From a bacterium (GTDB lineage: Bacteria; Vulcanimicrobiota; Xenobia; Xenobiales; JADMJV01): DNA of 64,000 nucleotides. The notes below the pieces were generated by a model. That model did not search any database. It was not told where the DNA came from and was given only the letters and a program-made list of their open reading frames with translations. The position numbers and the translations under genes were made by a program. Positions 8,440-18,100 of this stretch are shown here, in pieces (the stretch's first letter is position 1; each line of letters opens with the position of its first letter). The stretch covers positions 19,855 through 83,854 of the forward strand of contig JASBRJ010000274.1 in NCBI GenBank assembly GCA_030149525.1, given 5' to 3'.

Positions 8440-9231
8440 ATGTCTATGACTCTCAACGCTTCTTCTCACTCCAATGCAAGTAAAAAGGTAGTCGTTACAA
8501 GCGGGACCCAGAGATCCCAGGTGTCTACCGAATCCCAAATGTTCTCCAAAGATGCCCCGGTAGTGACCGGCGAGCAGGGGATGAGCACCCAAGAAACTTT
8601 TGAAATGGCCGCACCTGGTCAACAAGACTTTAGCGCCGAGCAATCGCTGGCCAAACTGGCCCGTGCTTCGGCATCTCCCAAGACTCATGGGAGCAGCTTT
8701 TCGAGCCTCGATGCCGACGACAAAAAAGAAGTTCGTCGCATCATGAAAGACCTCAACAAACAGGCTCGACTTTTCGCTCGTAATGAGGAGGGGCAACTGG
8801 TTCGCATCGGCCCTGGTACCGGCAAAGAGCTCTTGGATGCCAACAAGCCTATTGAGATTGTGAGCAGACTGGGCTCCATCAGGACAGAGACGGGTGAGTC
8901 GAAGCGTCACAGTGTTCACAAAGAAGACTGGTTCAGTGTCGACGACAAATACAGTTCTTCTAGCTCAAGCTCCGAGAAAATCGATAAGCTCGAGTACTCG
9001 GCCTGGCCTATCACCCAGTGGGATAGCCTTCTCTGGCATGATGAAGACGACATGCAAGGCGTTCCAGGGACACCGATTCTACCTGCCAACGGACAGCCTG
9101 TTGTGGTTTCTCGTGAGTGGGAGTCGAAGTGGAGTCGCTACTCCGAAGAGAATGTTGGATTCTTCACTGTGGATACCACAATCGACAGAGCCTCTGGTCA
9201 CTCCAACATACGAGAAGTTCCCAACTCCTAG
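8440..9231 (+). CDS. Hypothetical hydrophilic Ser-rich protein
   Basis: A 263-residue protein starting at an ATG with a clear GGAGG site 8 bases upstream. It is hydrophilic and Ser/Thr-rich. A low-complexity N-terminal 80 residues is followed by a charged helical stretch (DADDKKEVRRIMKDLNKQAR), then a serine run (SSSSSSSEKIDKLEY), then an aromatic, probably folded C-terminal part (SAWPITQWDSLLWHDEDD). It has no membrane segments or signal peptide and matches no family I know. It lies between two paralogous membrane-type genes, 7 bases before the second, so it is very likely cotranscribed with that one and could be a soluble partner. Confidence 0.7.
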   Translation: MSMTLNASSHSNASKKVVVTSGTQRSQVSTESQMFSKDAPVVTGEQGMSTQETFEMAAPGQQDFSAEQSLAKLARASASPKTHGSSFSSLDADDKKEVRRIMKDLNKQARLFARNEEGQLVRIGPGTGKELLDANKPIEIVSRLGSIRTETGESKRHSVHKEDWFSVDDKYSSSSSSSEKIDKLEYSAWPITQWDSLLWHDEDDMQGVPGTPILPANGQPVVVSREWESKWSRYSEENVGFFTVDTTIDRASGHSNIREVPNS

Positions 9232-9237
9232 ATCAGC

Positions 9238-10836
9238 GTGAATATTCCCTCTTCCCAAACGGGCCTGCGAGCAGCGTCCGGTAGGCTCCCTATGGTCTCC
9301 GGGCAGGCGCTTGGCCGGGTCGACGAAGCGCTTTCTCAGGGAGAACTTCCTCAAGACATCTTTCTTCAGCAAGATGCTGAGAGTGGAGGCTTGTCCCTGG
9401 TATCGCGCTCCGGTCCGGGAGCAGTTCCTTTGGACGGTAACCGGAGTGGAGTGAAGAACGCTCGCAACGGTACGCTAGCACGGTCTCTCGCAGGAGCACC
9501 TCTCTTCATGGCACCGGGTGCCATGTTGGGATATGTGGGGATGCCTGGATATCCCCTGGTGGGGGCTGCGGTGGGTGCCGGGGTCGGTTTGGCCATGCTC
9601 TACGATGTTATCAATCGTGACCGGGGCGAGGTGGAAGTCAACTCGTCGGTGGGAGAGGGCACTAGAACGTGGTGGGGGACGCCGGAGAACTATGAAAAGA
9701 CTCCTCAAGAGCAACACCTAATTCTTAACGCCTCGGGTGCCCTGGGGGACAGGGTCGTTCCTGTTCAGAACTATATCCCGCCGGGCGGTTCCGATCCTCA
9801 GCTCTTGAGAGAGTTGGATTCCCACAAGGAGAGACTCAAGGCTCTCGGTTCAGAGCGACGCCTCCTTGCTGATCTGGGAGGCAAGACTCGATACGGTCAA
9901 CCTGCCCTTCAGTTGATTGACGCCGGTGCTGCCCGCGAGTTGATGAGTCGAGGCCAAAGTGTTCACCTGATCGATTGCGACGAGGTTTCCGAGGTGGTGA
10001 AACGTTTCCAATCGGAGTCACACTCAGGCACCCATGACAAAAAAGCCGTCGAAAGCTACAGCTACACTGAGAGCAGTTTCTCTTACCGATTACAGGAGTT
10101 GAGGACGCCGGCCGACCTGCACGACGCGGGTGACGGCAAAGGTCTGCCGGAAAATTTTCTGGGCGTACCCCGAGATAGCAACCGCTTTAGTAAGAATACG
10201 CGCTTCGGCCAAGCCAAAGCCGACAGAGTGCGCGAGGGCAAAGACGACAAAACCACAGAGTCACACAGTCAGACGGTGATCGGTCCGGGCGAGATCAAGA
10301 AGGATTCCGCTCTCCTCAACTCCATTCGCTCCATGACCGACCCGTCCACTCGTGGATACGCCATAGCAGGCGGTGTGCTTGGAATGTGTGCGGGTCTTGC
10401 CGTTCCTGGAGTTGACCCCGCTTGTGCCGCCACTCTGGGTGGAGTCGCCGGTCATTTCGTAGGCCGGGTGAGTGTGGCGAAAGCGGCGCGCAACAGAGAG
10501 TCTGCGCCTATCTTAAAGAAGGTTCTTGCAGGAGCCGGTGCGATAGCCGGGGTCGGACTTGGAGTCATGGCTGCCGCCCAAACTGGAGACGTAGGCATGG
10601 TAGCCGCCTCGACTGTGGCCGGACTCGGAGGAGCCAGCGCCGGACTGTGGTTGATGAGGGGTAAGCCTCACGCCGCCGAAGCCGCCCTGGGTGGCTTTGC
10701 ACTGGGAGGAGCGCTAGGCATAGCCAACTCTTTTATCGGTCCGAGTTTGCCGGCTACTATCGCCCTGGGGGCTTTAGGGGCCAGTCTTGGTGGGACGGTG
10801 GGCTACTTGATGGCCGACCGCAAGCCCGGAGTTTAG
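9238..10836 (+). CDS. Hypothetical protein with extensive Gly/Ala-rich membrane segments (paralogue of the gene at 7174)
   Basis: A 532-residue protein starting with GTG 7 bases after the previous stop. One hydrophobic hairpin lies at about residues 86-122 (APGAMLGYVGMPGYPLVGAA). A soluble middle carries the block shared with the 7174 gene: NYEKTPQEQHLIL and SERRLLADLGGKTRYG (205-220). A long C-terminal region from about 345 contains alternating glycine-zipper-like helices (GAGAIAGVGLGVMAAAQTG, GGFALGGALGIA, ALGASLGGTVGYLMA). Such glycine-zipper repeats occur in pore-forming or membrane-packing proteins, but this one belongs to no family I can name. Relative to its paralogue the C-terminal membrane region has expanded, roughly from two helices to six or more. 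Confidence 0.75.
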   Translation: MNIPSSQTGLRAASGRLPMVSGQALGRVDEALSQGELPQDIFLQQDAESGGLSLVSRSGPGAVPLDGNRSGVKNARNGTLARSLAGAPLFMAPGAMLGYVGMPGYPLVGAAVGAGVGLAMLYDVINRDRGEVEVNSSVGEGTRTWWGTPENYEKTPQEQHLILNASGALGDRVVPVQNYIPPGGSDPQLLRELDSHKERLKALGSERRLLADLGGKTRYGQPALQLIDAGAARELMSRGQSVHLIDCDEVSEVVKRFQSESHSGTHDKKAVESYSYTESSFSYRLQELRTPADLHDAGDGKGLPENFLGVPRDSNRFSKNTRFGQAKADRVREGKDDKTTESHSQTVIGPGEIKKDSALLNSIRSMTDPSTRGYAIAGGVLGMCAGLAVPGVDPACAATLGGVAGHFVGRVSVAKAARNRESAPILKKVLAGAGAIAGVGLGVMAAAQTGDVGMVAASTVAGLGGASAGLWLMRGKPHAAEAALGGFALGGALGIANSFIGPSLPATIALGALGASLGGTVGYLMADRKPGV

Positions 10837-10916
10837 AACTTCAAGCTCCACATGCATCGAATCTCAACAATCTCTGCATTCCACCTTAAAAATCATGGGT
10901 TAAACTAGTAACAGAA

Positions 10917-11060
10917 GGTCCTCAGCACAACCGATTCACGAAACATTGAGGCGAAATGCCGTGATCCTGGACTGGGTGGTGTCGTGACATTGTGCTGAAG
11001 GTACCTCTTAAAGAATAAGCCACCTGGACGCACCCGAACGAGTCTAAGTGGCTTATTGAC
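10917..11060 (+). ncRNA. Putative structured leader RNA upstream of the ABC transporter operon
   Basis: The 275-base gap between the preceding gene and the ABC exporter holds several paired arms. TCAGCACAA (10922-10930) is complementary to TTGTGCTGA (10990-10998). Inside, TCACG (10936-10940) can pair with either of two CGTGA copies (10960-10964, 10983-10987). A second hairpin has a perfect 10-base stem, AATAAGCCAC (11014-11023) with GTGGCTTATT (11048-11057), extendable by G-U pairs. GGTGG near 10975-10979 could pair with CCACC at 11020-11024 and so compete with the second hairpin. This looks switch-like, but there is no strong T-run, and I cannot match it to a known riboswitch class. A TAAACT at 10913 could be a -10 box. 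Confidence 0.4.
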
Positions 11061-11111
11061 TTTCAGAGGGTTCCCAGCCAACTTTGTAAATCAGTTAGGG
11101 CTGGAGGATCT

Positions 11112-12893
11112 TTGTTTCGCTCTAACGTGTTTGTTCATCTCGTCTCGATCATGTGGCGCCATTCCAAGGGCCACCGGGGTCGAGTCGTTGCCTATCTGAC
11201 CCTATCAGTGACGGCTATTCTTGTTCAGTTGGCCATTCCGCTGGTGATGGCTCAGTTGATGAACAACCTCCAATCGTTGTCCGGGGCGGCTCTAGCCTCT
11301 GAGACCAAGCGCCTTCTTCTGCAGTATGTGGCCCTGGGGTTTCTCTTCTGGTTTCTGCATGGTCCAAGCCGGGTGCTTGAGGTGGGCATCGCCTTCAAAG
11401 TTAAACACGCCTTTCAAGACTGGATGATGAAGCGGGTGACCTCGCTCCCCATGAAGTGGCATAAGGACCACCATTCGGGGAGCATCATCGACGGTATTGC
11501 CCGGGCGGTTTATGCCATGGGCGAGTTCTGTGAGGGAGGCTTTGAGCTTCTTCAGATGGCCACTCGGTTCGTGGGTTCCATCGCCATGCTCACCTGGTTT
11601 GCTCCCGGCATCGGGCTAGGAATGTTGGGCATCGCTTTGCTGGTGGCCTTCGTCATCACCCTCTTCGACCGTTATCTGGTGCCCAAATACGAGAAGCTTA
11701 ACTATCGTTATACTAAAGTGGCGGCGGCCATCCAGGATTATCTCACCAATATCGGTACGGTGCTGAGCTTGCGCTTGGAGAAACGGGTGGTGGAAGAGAT
11801 CAGCACTCGGACTATGGCCAACTACGATCTCTACCGGGGAAACAACACGGTGAACGAGTTGAAGTGGTTTGCCACCTCAAGATTGATCGACGTGGCCCAG
11901 GCGGCCTTTCTGCTCTATTTGATTCTGTCCGTCCCCAACGGGGCCAAGGTGGGGAACGTCTACGCGGTTTCCGAGTACCTCAAGCTGCTGGGTGAAGTGT
12001 TCATCACTTTCACCTGGAAGTACGGGCGGGTGGTGTCTCAGAGCACCAGGGTGCGTGGCATTCAGTATATCGAAGACGACTACGATCGTCTCATCGGCCA
12101 GTCCGCCACCGCCGAACTTCCCGAGGATTGGAAGGAGTTGACCATCCAGGGGCTCCGCTTTCAGTTTGAGCCCGCCGAGGGTGAGGAGCCGAGAGAGAAC
12201 GACCGGCCTTACGCGGTGGATATCGAGAGTCTGAATCTCAAGCGGGGTGTAAGATACGCAGTCGTTGGGGAGAGCGGTGGCGGCAAATCCACCTTTCTGA
12301 CCCTTCTACGAGGGCTGAACCAACCTCAAGAGCAGCCTGAAGTGATCTGTGACGGAGAGCCGTTGCCTTACGGTCTTCACCACATCAACCACCACACAAC
12401 CCTCATCCCTCAACATCCGGAAATCTTCTCCGACACCATTCGTTTCAATGTCACCGTGGGAATTCCATGTTCTGATGAGAGGGTTGTTGAGGCCTTGCAA
12501 ACCGCGCGTCTGGAGAAGGTTCTCAAACGTCTACCCAACGGTCTGGAAACCAACATCGCCGAGAAAGGCGTCAATCTCAGTGGAGGGGAGCGGCAAAGGT
12601 TGGCCCTTGCCCGAGGAGTCTTCTTCGAAGGGGAGATTCACTCGGCGCTGGTCCTCCTCGACGAACCGACCAGCAGCGTGGACAGCGCCAATGAGCAGAA
12701 GATTTATGAGAACTTACTGGAGCAGTTTTCCGATCGTTGCGTTCTCTCCGCTCTTCACAAGTTTCATCTCCTCTCTCTCTTCGATGAGGTGATGGTTTTT
12801 GAAGAGGGAAAGCTCACCCACGCCGGTCCTGTGGAGGAGTATATGAGTCGGTTGAATCCTGGGGATACATTGGTGCGGGGTGATGGGGAGTGA
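11112..12893 (+). CDS. ABC exporter, fused membrane and ATPase domains
   Basis: A 593-residue half-transporter. The first 330 residues hold about six membrane helices, as in type IV exporters. The ATPase follows with Walker A GESGGGKST (386-394), signature LSGGERQR (489-496), Walker B ALVLLDEPTSSVD (512-524) and the H-loop His549. It would act as a homodimer in the inner membrane. The start is TTG at 11112, fixed by GGAGG at 11103-11107. It lies behind a structured region and leads an operon with overlapping junctions: AKR-like protein, FAD oxidoreductase and a HAD/amidoligase-like protein. Export of a modified peptide or small molecule made by those enzymes is a reasonable inference. There is no N-terminal peptidase C39 domain. 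Confidence 0.92.
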   Translation: MFRSNVFVHLVSIMWRHSKGHRGRVVAYLTLSVTAILVQLAIPLVMAQLMNNLQSLSGAALASETKRLLLQYVALGFLFWFLHGPSRVLEVGIAFKVKHAFQDWMMKRVTSLPMKWHKDHHSGSIIDGIARAVYAMGEFCEGGFELLQMATRFVGSIAMLTWFAPGIGLGMLGIALLVAFVITLFDRYLVPKYEKLNYRYTKVAAAIQDYLTNIGTVLSLRLEKRVVEEISTRTMANYDLYRGNNTVNELKWFATSRLIDVAQAAFLLYLILSVPNGAKVGNVYAVSEYLKLLGEVFITFTWKYGRVVSQSTRVRGIQYIEDDYDRLIGQSATAELPEDWKELTIQGLRFQFEPAEGEEPRENDRPYAVDIESLNLKRGVRYAVVGESGGGKSTFLTLLRGLNQPQEQPEVICDGEPLPYGLHHINHHTTLIPQHPEIFSDTIRFNVTVGIPCSDERVVEALQTARLEKVLKRLPNGLETNIAEKGVNLSGGERQRLALARGVFFEGEIHSALVLLDEPTSSVDSANEQKIYENLLEQFSDRCVLSALHKFHLLSLFDEVMVFEEGKLTHAGPVEEYMSRLNPGDTLVRGDGE

Positions 12894-13866
12894 AGGACCA
12901 CATTTCCCAGGAGACGAACTCCACCGGGTGACGGAGAACCTGCCAAGACTGAACGACACTGGTGTACTCTGTCTGGGCGAGTATCGATTTGAGCGTTTAG
13001 CTCTCGGCGCCATGCGACTTCTGTCTACCAACGCCGAGAAAGACGGCCGCTCCATCGAGTGTTACGCCGACCCCGTCGACCCCGAAGCCAATTGTGCCCT
13101 GATGCGGGCGGCCGTGAGCCAGTGCGGTATCGGGTATGTGGATTTTGCCCGAGGGTATGGGGCGCGTCCCGGGGCCGGTGAGCGTTGGTTCATGAAATGG
13201 ATGGAGCCTTACCTGAAAGAGGTTTTATGGGCCACCAAGGTGGGCTACGACCGGGATGCCGAGGGCGGTTGGGTTCTCGATCTTGATCCTGATTTTTTGC
13301 GCCGAGAGATTGAACTCAGTGTGGAGTTATTGGGCAAGCCGATTCCTCTTCTCTATCTGACCGCCGGTAGCACCGACGATGTGACCATTCGTCATCGCCA
13401 GAAGAGTGTTGTGGACTCTTTCCGACCGCTCTTAGAGTGTTATGAGCGTGGCGAGGCGACCCATCTCGGGGTGGCCAATGTGACGGCTCAGGAGCTTCAG
13501 CAACTGTTGGACGTAGCCCCCATCGGAATGGTGCAAAACAAATTCACGGTGTCTTCTCTGGCTCAACCGGAGCAGAGGGCGGTGCTCGATCTGTGTCGTT
13601 CCAAGAATATCCCGTTCGTGGCCTGGGGCATATTTCAGTCCGACGACGACGGACCGTGGGTTCCCGGAGATCAACTGGTAGAGGCGGCAAGAGAGATGTC
13701 GGTGACGCCTCAGGAAGCCTCCATCGCGATTCTCCTCAACTACGACCCCAACTTTGTCGTCCTCACGGGAGTGTCTCGCCCCAAATCGTTAGCATCCAGT
13801 GTACGGGCCGCCAACATGAAGGTGCCTGTGGAAATTCTGAACCGATTCCGATCCGAACGGGACTGA
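12883..13866 (+). CDS. Aldo/keto reductase-like protein lacking the catalytic His
   Basis: A 327-residue protein starting at the ATG inside the last codons of the ABC gene (an 11-base overlap), so coupled to it; a GTG one codon earlier is possible. The TIM-barrel features of aldo/keto reductases are visible: FERLALGAMRL, YVDFARGYG with Asp87 and Tyr92, WATKVGYD with Lys119, and C-terminal VLTGVSRPKSL of the NADPH site. The usual catalytic His, normally in LLYLHxPD, is replaced: the strand reads LLYLTAGSTDD, with Thr at position 160. It may therefore have altered chemistry or be a non-catalytic partner. The gene is embedded in an operon with an FAD oxidoreductase and an amidoligase-like protein. 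Confidence 0.82.
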   Translation: MGSEGPHFPGDELHRVTENLPRLNDTGVLCLGEYRFERLALGAMRLLSTNAEKDGRSIECYADPVDPEANCALMRAAVSQCGIGYVDFARGYGARPGAGERWFMKWMEPYLKEVLWATKVGYDRDAEGGWVLDLDPDFLRREIELSVELLGKPIPLLYLTAGSTDDVTIRHRQKSVVDSFRPLLECYERGEATHLGVANVTAQELQQLLDVAPIGMVQNKFTVSSLAQPEQRAVLDLCRSKNIPFVAWGIFQSDDDGPWVPGDQLVEAAREMSVTPQEASIAILLNYDPNFVVLTGVSRPKSLASSVRAANMKVPVEILNRFRSERD

Positions 13867-15191
13867 TGGAAGAGGGGCGGCCAGAGGCGGGACAGGCCGT
13901 CGTGTCGGGCCTTGGCCCCAACGGGGTGGCTGCGGCTCTGGAGCTTTTAAAGAGAGGCTACCGAGTGACGGTGGTGGAGAAACGCTCCAAGTACACGCGC
14001 CCTATCCATCTCCATCTTCGCTCCACCTACCTGCAGGATATCCGTCGCCTGAGTGAAGAGCTTTTCCAGCGCCTGATGGCTATCGCTACACCCATCGAAG
14101 AGAACTCGCGAACAGGATCTCAAGCTTGCGACCCCGTCCCCAACTATCTTCAAGACCGACGAGCCACCCCGAGAGAAGGGGAGCCCTGCCCTGTCTGGTC
14201 TCGACTCTCGACGCCTCCGGAAAGGCATGTGCGTCTGGACAACGCCGAGCGGCTTTTCTACGAGTTTCTTCAGGAAAAGGCTGCGGAGCACGATTCCAAG
14301 CTGACTATCCGCAGAGGTCCGGTTCTTCAACTTCAACCCACGCCCCACGGTTATTACCGAGTTCTGCTGCAGGGAGAATCGGAAGACTTAGGCGTGCCCG
14401 CTCTGGTGGTGATCGCCGAGGGGGGCAAGAGTGTGACGGTGCGTGATTTGGGGTTGGAGAGTGTTCGATTCTCTTATCCCAAGTATTTCATGAGCGCTCA
14501 TGTGACAGTCCCTTTCGGCCCTCGAACCCGGCGAATCGACACCGACGTTCGCGAACTGGTGGACGACCCTGGAGTGACGCCTGCCGAGGTGAGTCTGTGG
14601 GCCAGCGGGCACGGTGACTCCAATGAGGGGACCTGGGTTGTTCTGGAAGTTCCCGAGGCTCTACTTCATCAGCACCCGGATCAGGCTGAGGAATATTTCC
14701 TCAAAGGGGCGCTTCTTTTGATGGGGGCGCCTGTTGGGGCGGCCGCCAAGGAGCTACGAGCCAAGATCAAGGAGACGTTGCATAAAGGAGCTCTTCTGAG
14801 CCGTAAGCGGGGGGCGAACCTTCCGGGAATGGAAGCGGCCAGCAAGAAGACCTTCGCCGGGACCTTCAAATTCGAACAGCAGTGTCTTCGTTTTCCCGCT
14901 GCGGGTAAAAATGTTGTGGTTTTGGGAGACGCCGCGGGGATGGGGCATCACGCCCTCAGTTCGGGGCTCGAGATGGGAGCCTATGATCTGGTGGCTCTGG
15001 GTGTGCTGTGTGAGGAGCTTCAGCGAGCTTCAGAACCAAAGGAGTGCATCGCTCGATACGCCGAGGCGGTTCGAAACTCCAGGCTGCGACTTTTGGGTCT
15101 TGGTATGAACGAGTATTACCCGGATTCTGCAGCCGGACGGTTACGGATGCTTCATCGGGCCGCCGAGCTTTTCGGAGAGGGTGAAAGCTGA
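13866..15191 (+). CDS. FAD-dependent oxidoreductase (monooxygenase-like fold)
   Basis: A 441-residue flavoprotein. The N-terminal Rossmann motif GLGPNG (15-20) with Glu38 at the end of strand 2 binds the ADP part of FAD. The second FAD motif GDAAG starts at 354 (VVVLGDAAGMGHHALSSG). This pairing is typical of the PHBH/geranylgeranyl-reductase-like group. An open frame extends upstream to 13593, but it lies inside the aldo/keto-reductase gene, and the ATG at 13866 overlaps that gene's TGA, the same coupling used elsewhere in the operon. The middle domain, which decides substrate, is not recognisable. In context it probably oxidises or reduces the product handled by the neighbouring enzymes and exported by the ABC protein. 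Confidence 0.85.
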   Translation: MEEGRPEAGQAVVSGLGPNGVAAALELLKRGYRVTVVEKRSKYTRPIHLHLRSTYLQDIRRLSEELFQRLMAIATPIEENSRTGSQACDPVPNYLQDRRATPREGEPCPVWSRLSTPPERHVRLDNAERLFYEFLQEKAAEHDSKLTIRRGPVLQLQPTPHGYYRVLLQGESEDLGVPALVVIAEGGKSVTVRDLGLESVRFSYPKYFMSAHVTVPFGPRTRRIDTDVRELVDDPGVTPAEVSLWASGHGDSNEGTWVVLEVPEALLHQHPDQAEEYFLKGALLLMGAPVGAAAKELRAKIKETLHKGALLSRKRGANLPGMEAASKKTFAGTFKFEQQCLRFPAAGKNVVVLGDAAGMGHHALSSGLEMGAYDLVALGVLCEELQRASEPKECIARYAEAVRNSRLRLLGLGMNEYYPDSAAGRLRMLHRAAELFGEGES

Positions 15192-18100
15192 TGTCTCAGG
15201 GGAAAGCGACCCTGGAGGGGATCGTTCGAAAGCTGGGGGCCCTGGCTCAGCAGGGAGAACCGGTGGCCATTTTGTGGGACATGGACGGCACGTTGGTGGA
15301 CACTCGTCCACGCATGCTGGCCTCAGTTCACACCTACGGTCGTACCGATGTAGAATTGACCGATGTGTCGCCCTCATGGCAGGAGACGGCTCACCGTTTA
15401 GGTCTCGACCCGGACAGATTTCGAGCCGTTTGGCAGCGCGTTTTCTGGGCCTACGAAAGCTTTGATGCCGATATCGAGAACGAAGAGGTGGCGGCCCTGG
15501 CTCGACTGGCAGAGTCCTTGGGGATTCAGACAGTCATCGTTACCGGGCGTATTGAAGAGTTGCGACCGGTCACCGCGCGTCAACTGGACCGTCTGGGGCT
15601 CAAGCCGACTCGGGTTTTCTTGAAGTCGGAGATGGGTGATTGCACTCCCTCGGTGAAGGCGAAGGTGATCACGCAGTTGGCTCAGGAAGGTCTGACCATG
15701 GGGGCCTTTGTCACCGACAGTCCTGAAGAGATCGCGGCGGTCACTCCCGAGGTGCTCTCTCATGCTCGGGATCTGGAATGTATTTTCGTGGAGTTGGAGG
15801 GGCTGTCTCCTCAGTTGAGAGAGGGAGTTCACAGGCTCACGGTTCCGTTTCGAAACGGGCCGCGTGTGGCGGCAAAGCCTGCAGAGCTAGCGGTGGGAGA
15901 GGGGAGTCTTGCTTTCGGCTTTGAGGCGGAGTACGAGATTGAGCGTGCCGACGCTTTGCTTCGACTTTACGACCCGTTGCCCGAGGCGGGTTTGTCGGCG
16001 GGTGAGTGGCACGGTTTGACGGCGGTGGAGCGGGCGGAGTGGGTGTACAGTCAGTTCCCTGAGCCTCATTCTGAAGAGTTCGATCTCCCTTTGAAGCGCA
16101 ACGAAACGAATCCGCTCCTCGATTTTCTCCCCTCCGGTTTGTTCGTCGATTCCGACGGCAATATCGAAGTGGTCTCTCGGCCCACCGAGGATCTGTCTTT
16201 GTTGTGGAGTCAGATAGAAAGGCTGGAGAATGCCGTGGGGCCGCCGCTTCTTCAGGTGACGATCTCGGCTCCTGGGGAGTGTCTGTGGGAGGACCCGAAG
16301 GCGCTTGACGGCTACCTCACCTTCTCTCATTTTTTGGATATCTTGGAGCGGATGCAGATAGGAGTTCGGCAGTACTCCGAAAACCCGGATCGAGAAGTGC
16401 TCTTGCCTTTTTTGCATCCCTGGCTGGGGCCCATGACGGCGGGCAAGCATCGTTTTATGCGCCAGTATCTGGAGGCGAACTGTCGGGGGGAACGGTTGGA
16501 TGAGAAGTGGGTTCGATTGGTGGACCGGGCCTTCTCGTCGTTTAAGTACATTACGGGGAGTGCCTACAGACCGGCCTTGGCGGGCAAGGACAGAATCGCC
16601 ATTGAAATTCGGGATGCTCACCGTAATAAAGCGTTATTGGCCCAACGGGTGAGCCGACACGCCGTCTCTTTGATGAGCGGGCTTGAACCTTACAAGCCGT
16701 TTGCCGGAACCTGGGCTTTTGATTCCGAGACCGATTATGAGAAGCTCTCGCCTCGGGTTCGGGAGATGTTGGAGTCGGTGATTCCCACTCGGGAAAGGCC
16801 TGAGATCGACTTCATGTATAGCGACTATGACAGAATCGCTTTGCAGGTCTATCGCAATTTTGCCAAGCCGCTTAAGGACTATTCTGATGTGGAAGCCGCT
16901 CTTGATGATGGTGGGGACTCGGACCGGTTGGCCGTTGCTCGACAAGCCTATGTTGAGAAGCTTGGAAAGCTTGCTTTAGAGCGTGAGGAAAAATCTGAGG
17001 AGCAGATTTGTCGAGAACTCCAGGGGGCTCTGGCTCGGTTTGCGGTTGAGAGCGGTTTGGCGGAACGGTTTCAACGCTTCAGTGAAAGGTGCTTGAGTCG
17101 ACCCTCGGCGCGGGAGGCTCTCAATGAGGTTCATCGATTCTTGCCTCTCACTCGGGCGCTTCCTCGAACAGCCTGGAGAGGGTCTCTGAAGAGTCGACTG
17201 GAGCGGCTTGTGTCGTTGTGGCCTGAGCAAGTTCGAGTTTGCTCGGAGGCTTCGGTGGTCAGCCGAGGAGGGGAGGAGGCGTCTCGGCCTCTGGTTCTGC
17301 TCTCGGCGGAGGGGCTTTCCCATTCGGAGAAAGAGGCTTTGAGATGTGACTTTGTCGATGCCGTGGCTTCTCAAACTCTCGGTATTCGGGCCACCGACCG
17401 GGGGAGTTTGGAGCTGAGGTTCGGGCGGTTTTGCTATTCCCCGGGCGGTTGGTCCACCGAGGAGAACGAGTATCGACCGTTTGCCGTGGGGGCGGGGATG
17501 GAGCTTGTTCTCTGTCTTTCTAGTTTGGAGAGCTACTGCATGGGTCGTCAGTTGGCCGCTCACAGGCCTTGCGATGAAGCGGCCCGGAGAGTTTCGGCGA
17601 GTGGTTGGCTTCGTCATCTTTCCATGGGGTTGAGCGGGGAGACGTTGGAACGGGCTTTGGGTCTGCCCCAGCCTGAGAGTATTGAGACGGCGATCATGGT
17701 TTTAGAGCGGGTGGTGCGTTGTGCCGATTCGCCTCGATTGGGCTTTGTGGTGCAGTGGACCGAGCGTTCGGTGGAGGAGTGGCTGGCCCGACATGGTGGT
17801 GCTGAGAAGCCCGTACTTCGCTTTGAGCCGTCGACCATCGCTTCCGGATTTCCCCTGAGCCTGAAGAGCGAGAAGCCGTTTTCTCGGCGTCTTGAGGAGT
17901 TGGTGGAGCGCTGGCCGGGTCATGCTCGGCTGGTGGAGAATGTGCCGTTTGTTTTCGGTAAGGGAACCAAGCCGAGACGGGTTCTGGTGGTGGCGCTCAA
18001 GGGTCTCGACGACGACGAATTCGATGCTTTTCGCGAGGACTATTTAGACATTATCGGAGCCGATACGGTTTCTTTTCCGTGTCGACTTCGAGCCGAGCAT

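Noticed and set aside
10960..11060. GGGTGGT-containing stretch as a T-box riboswitch
   Set aside because: The T-box sequence is only partly matched (GTCGTG for ACCGCG), there is no recognisable stem I, and the downstream gene is an ABC exporter rather than an aminoacyl-tRNA or amino-acid gene.
13593..13865. Upstream extension of the FAD oxidoreductase frame by 91 codons
   Set aside because: It lies wholly inside the aldo/keto-reductase gene and has no oxidoreductase features; the GxGxxG motif follows directly after the ATG at 13866, which overlaps the previous stop.
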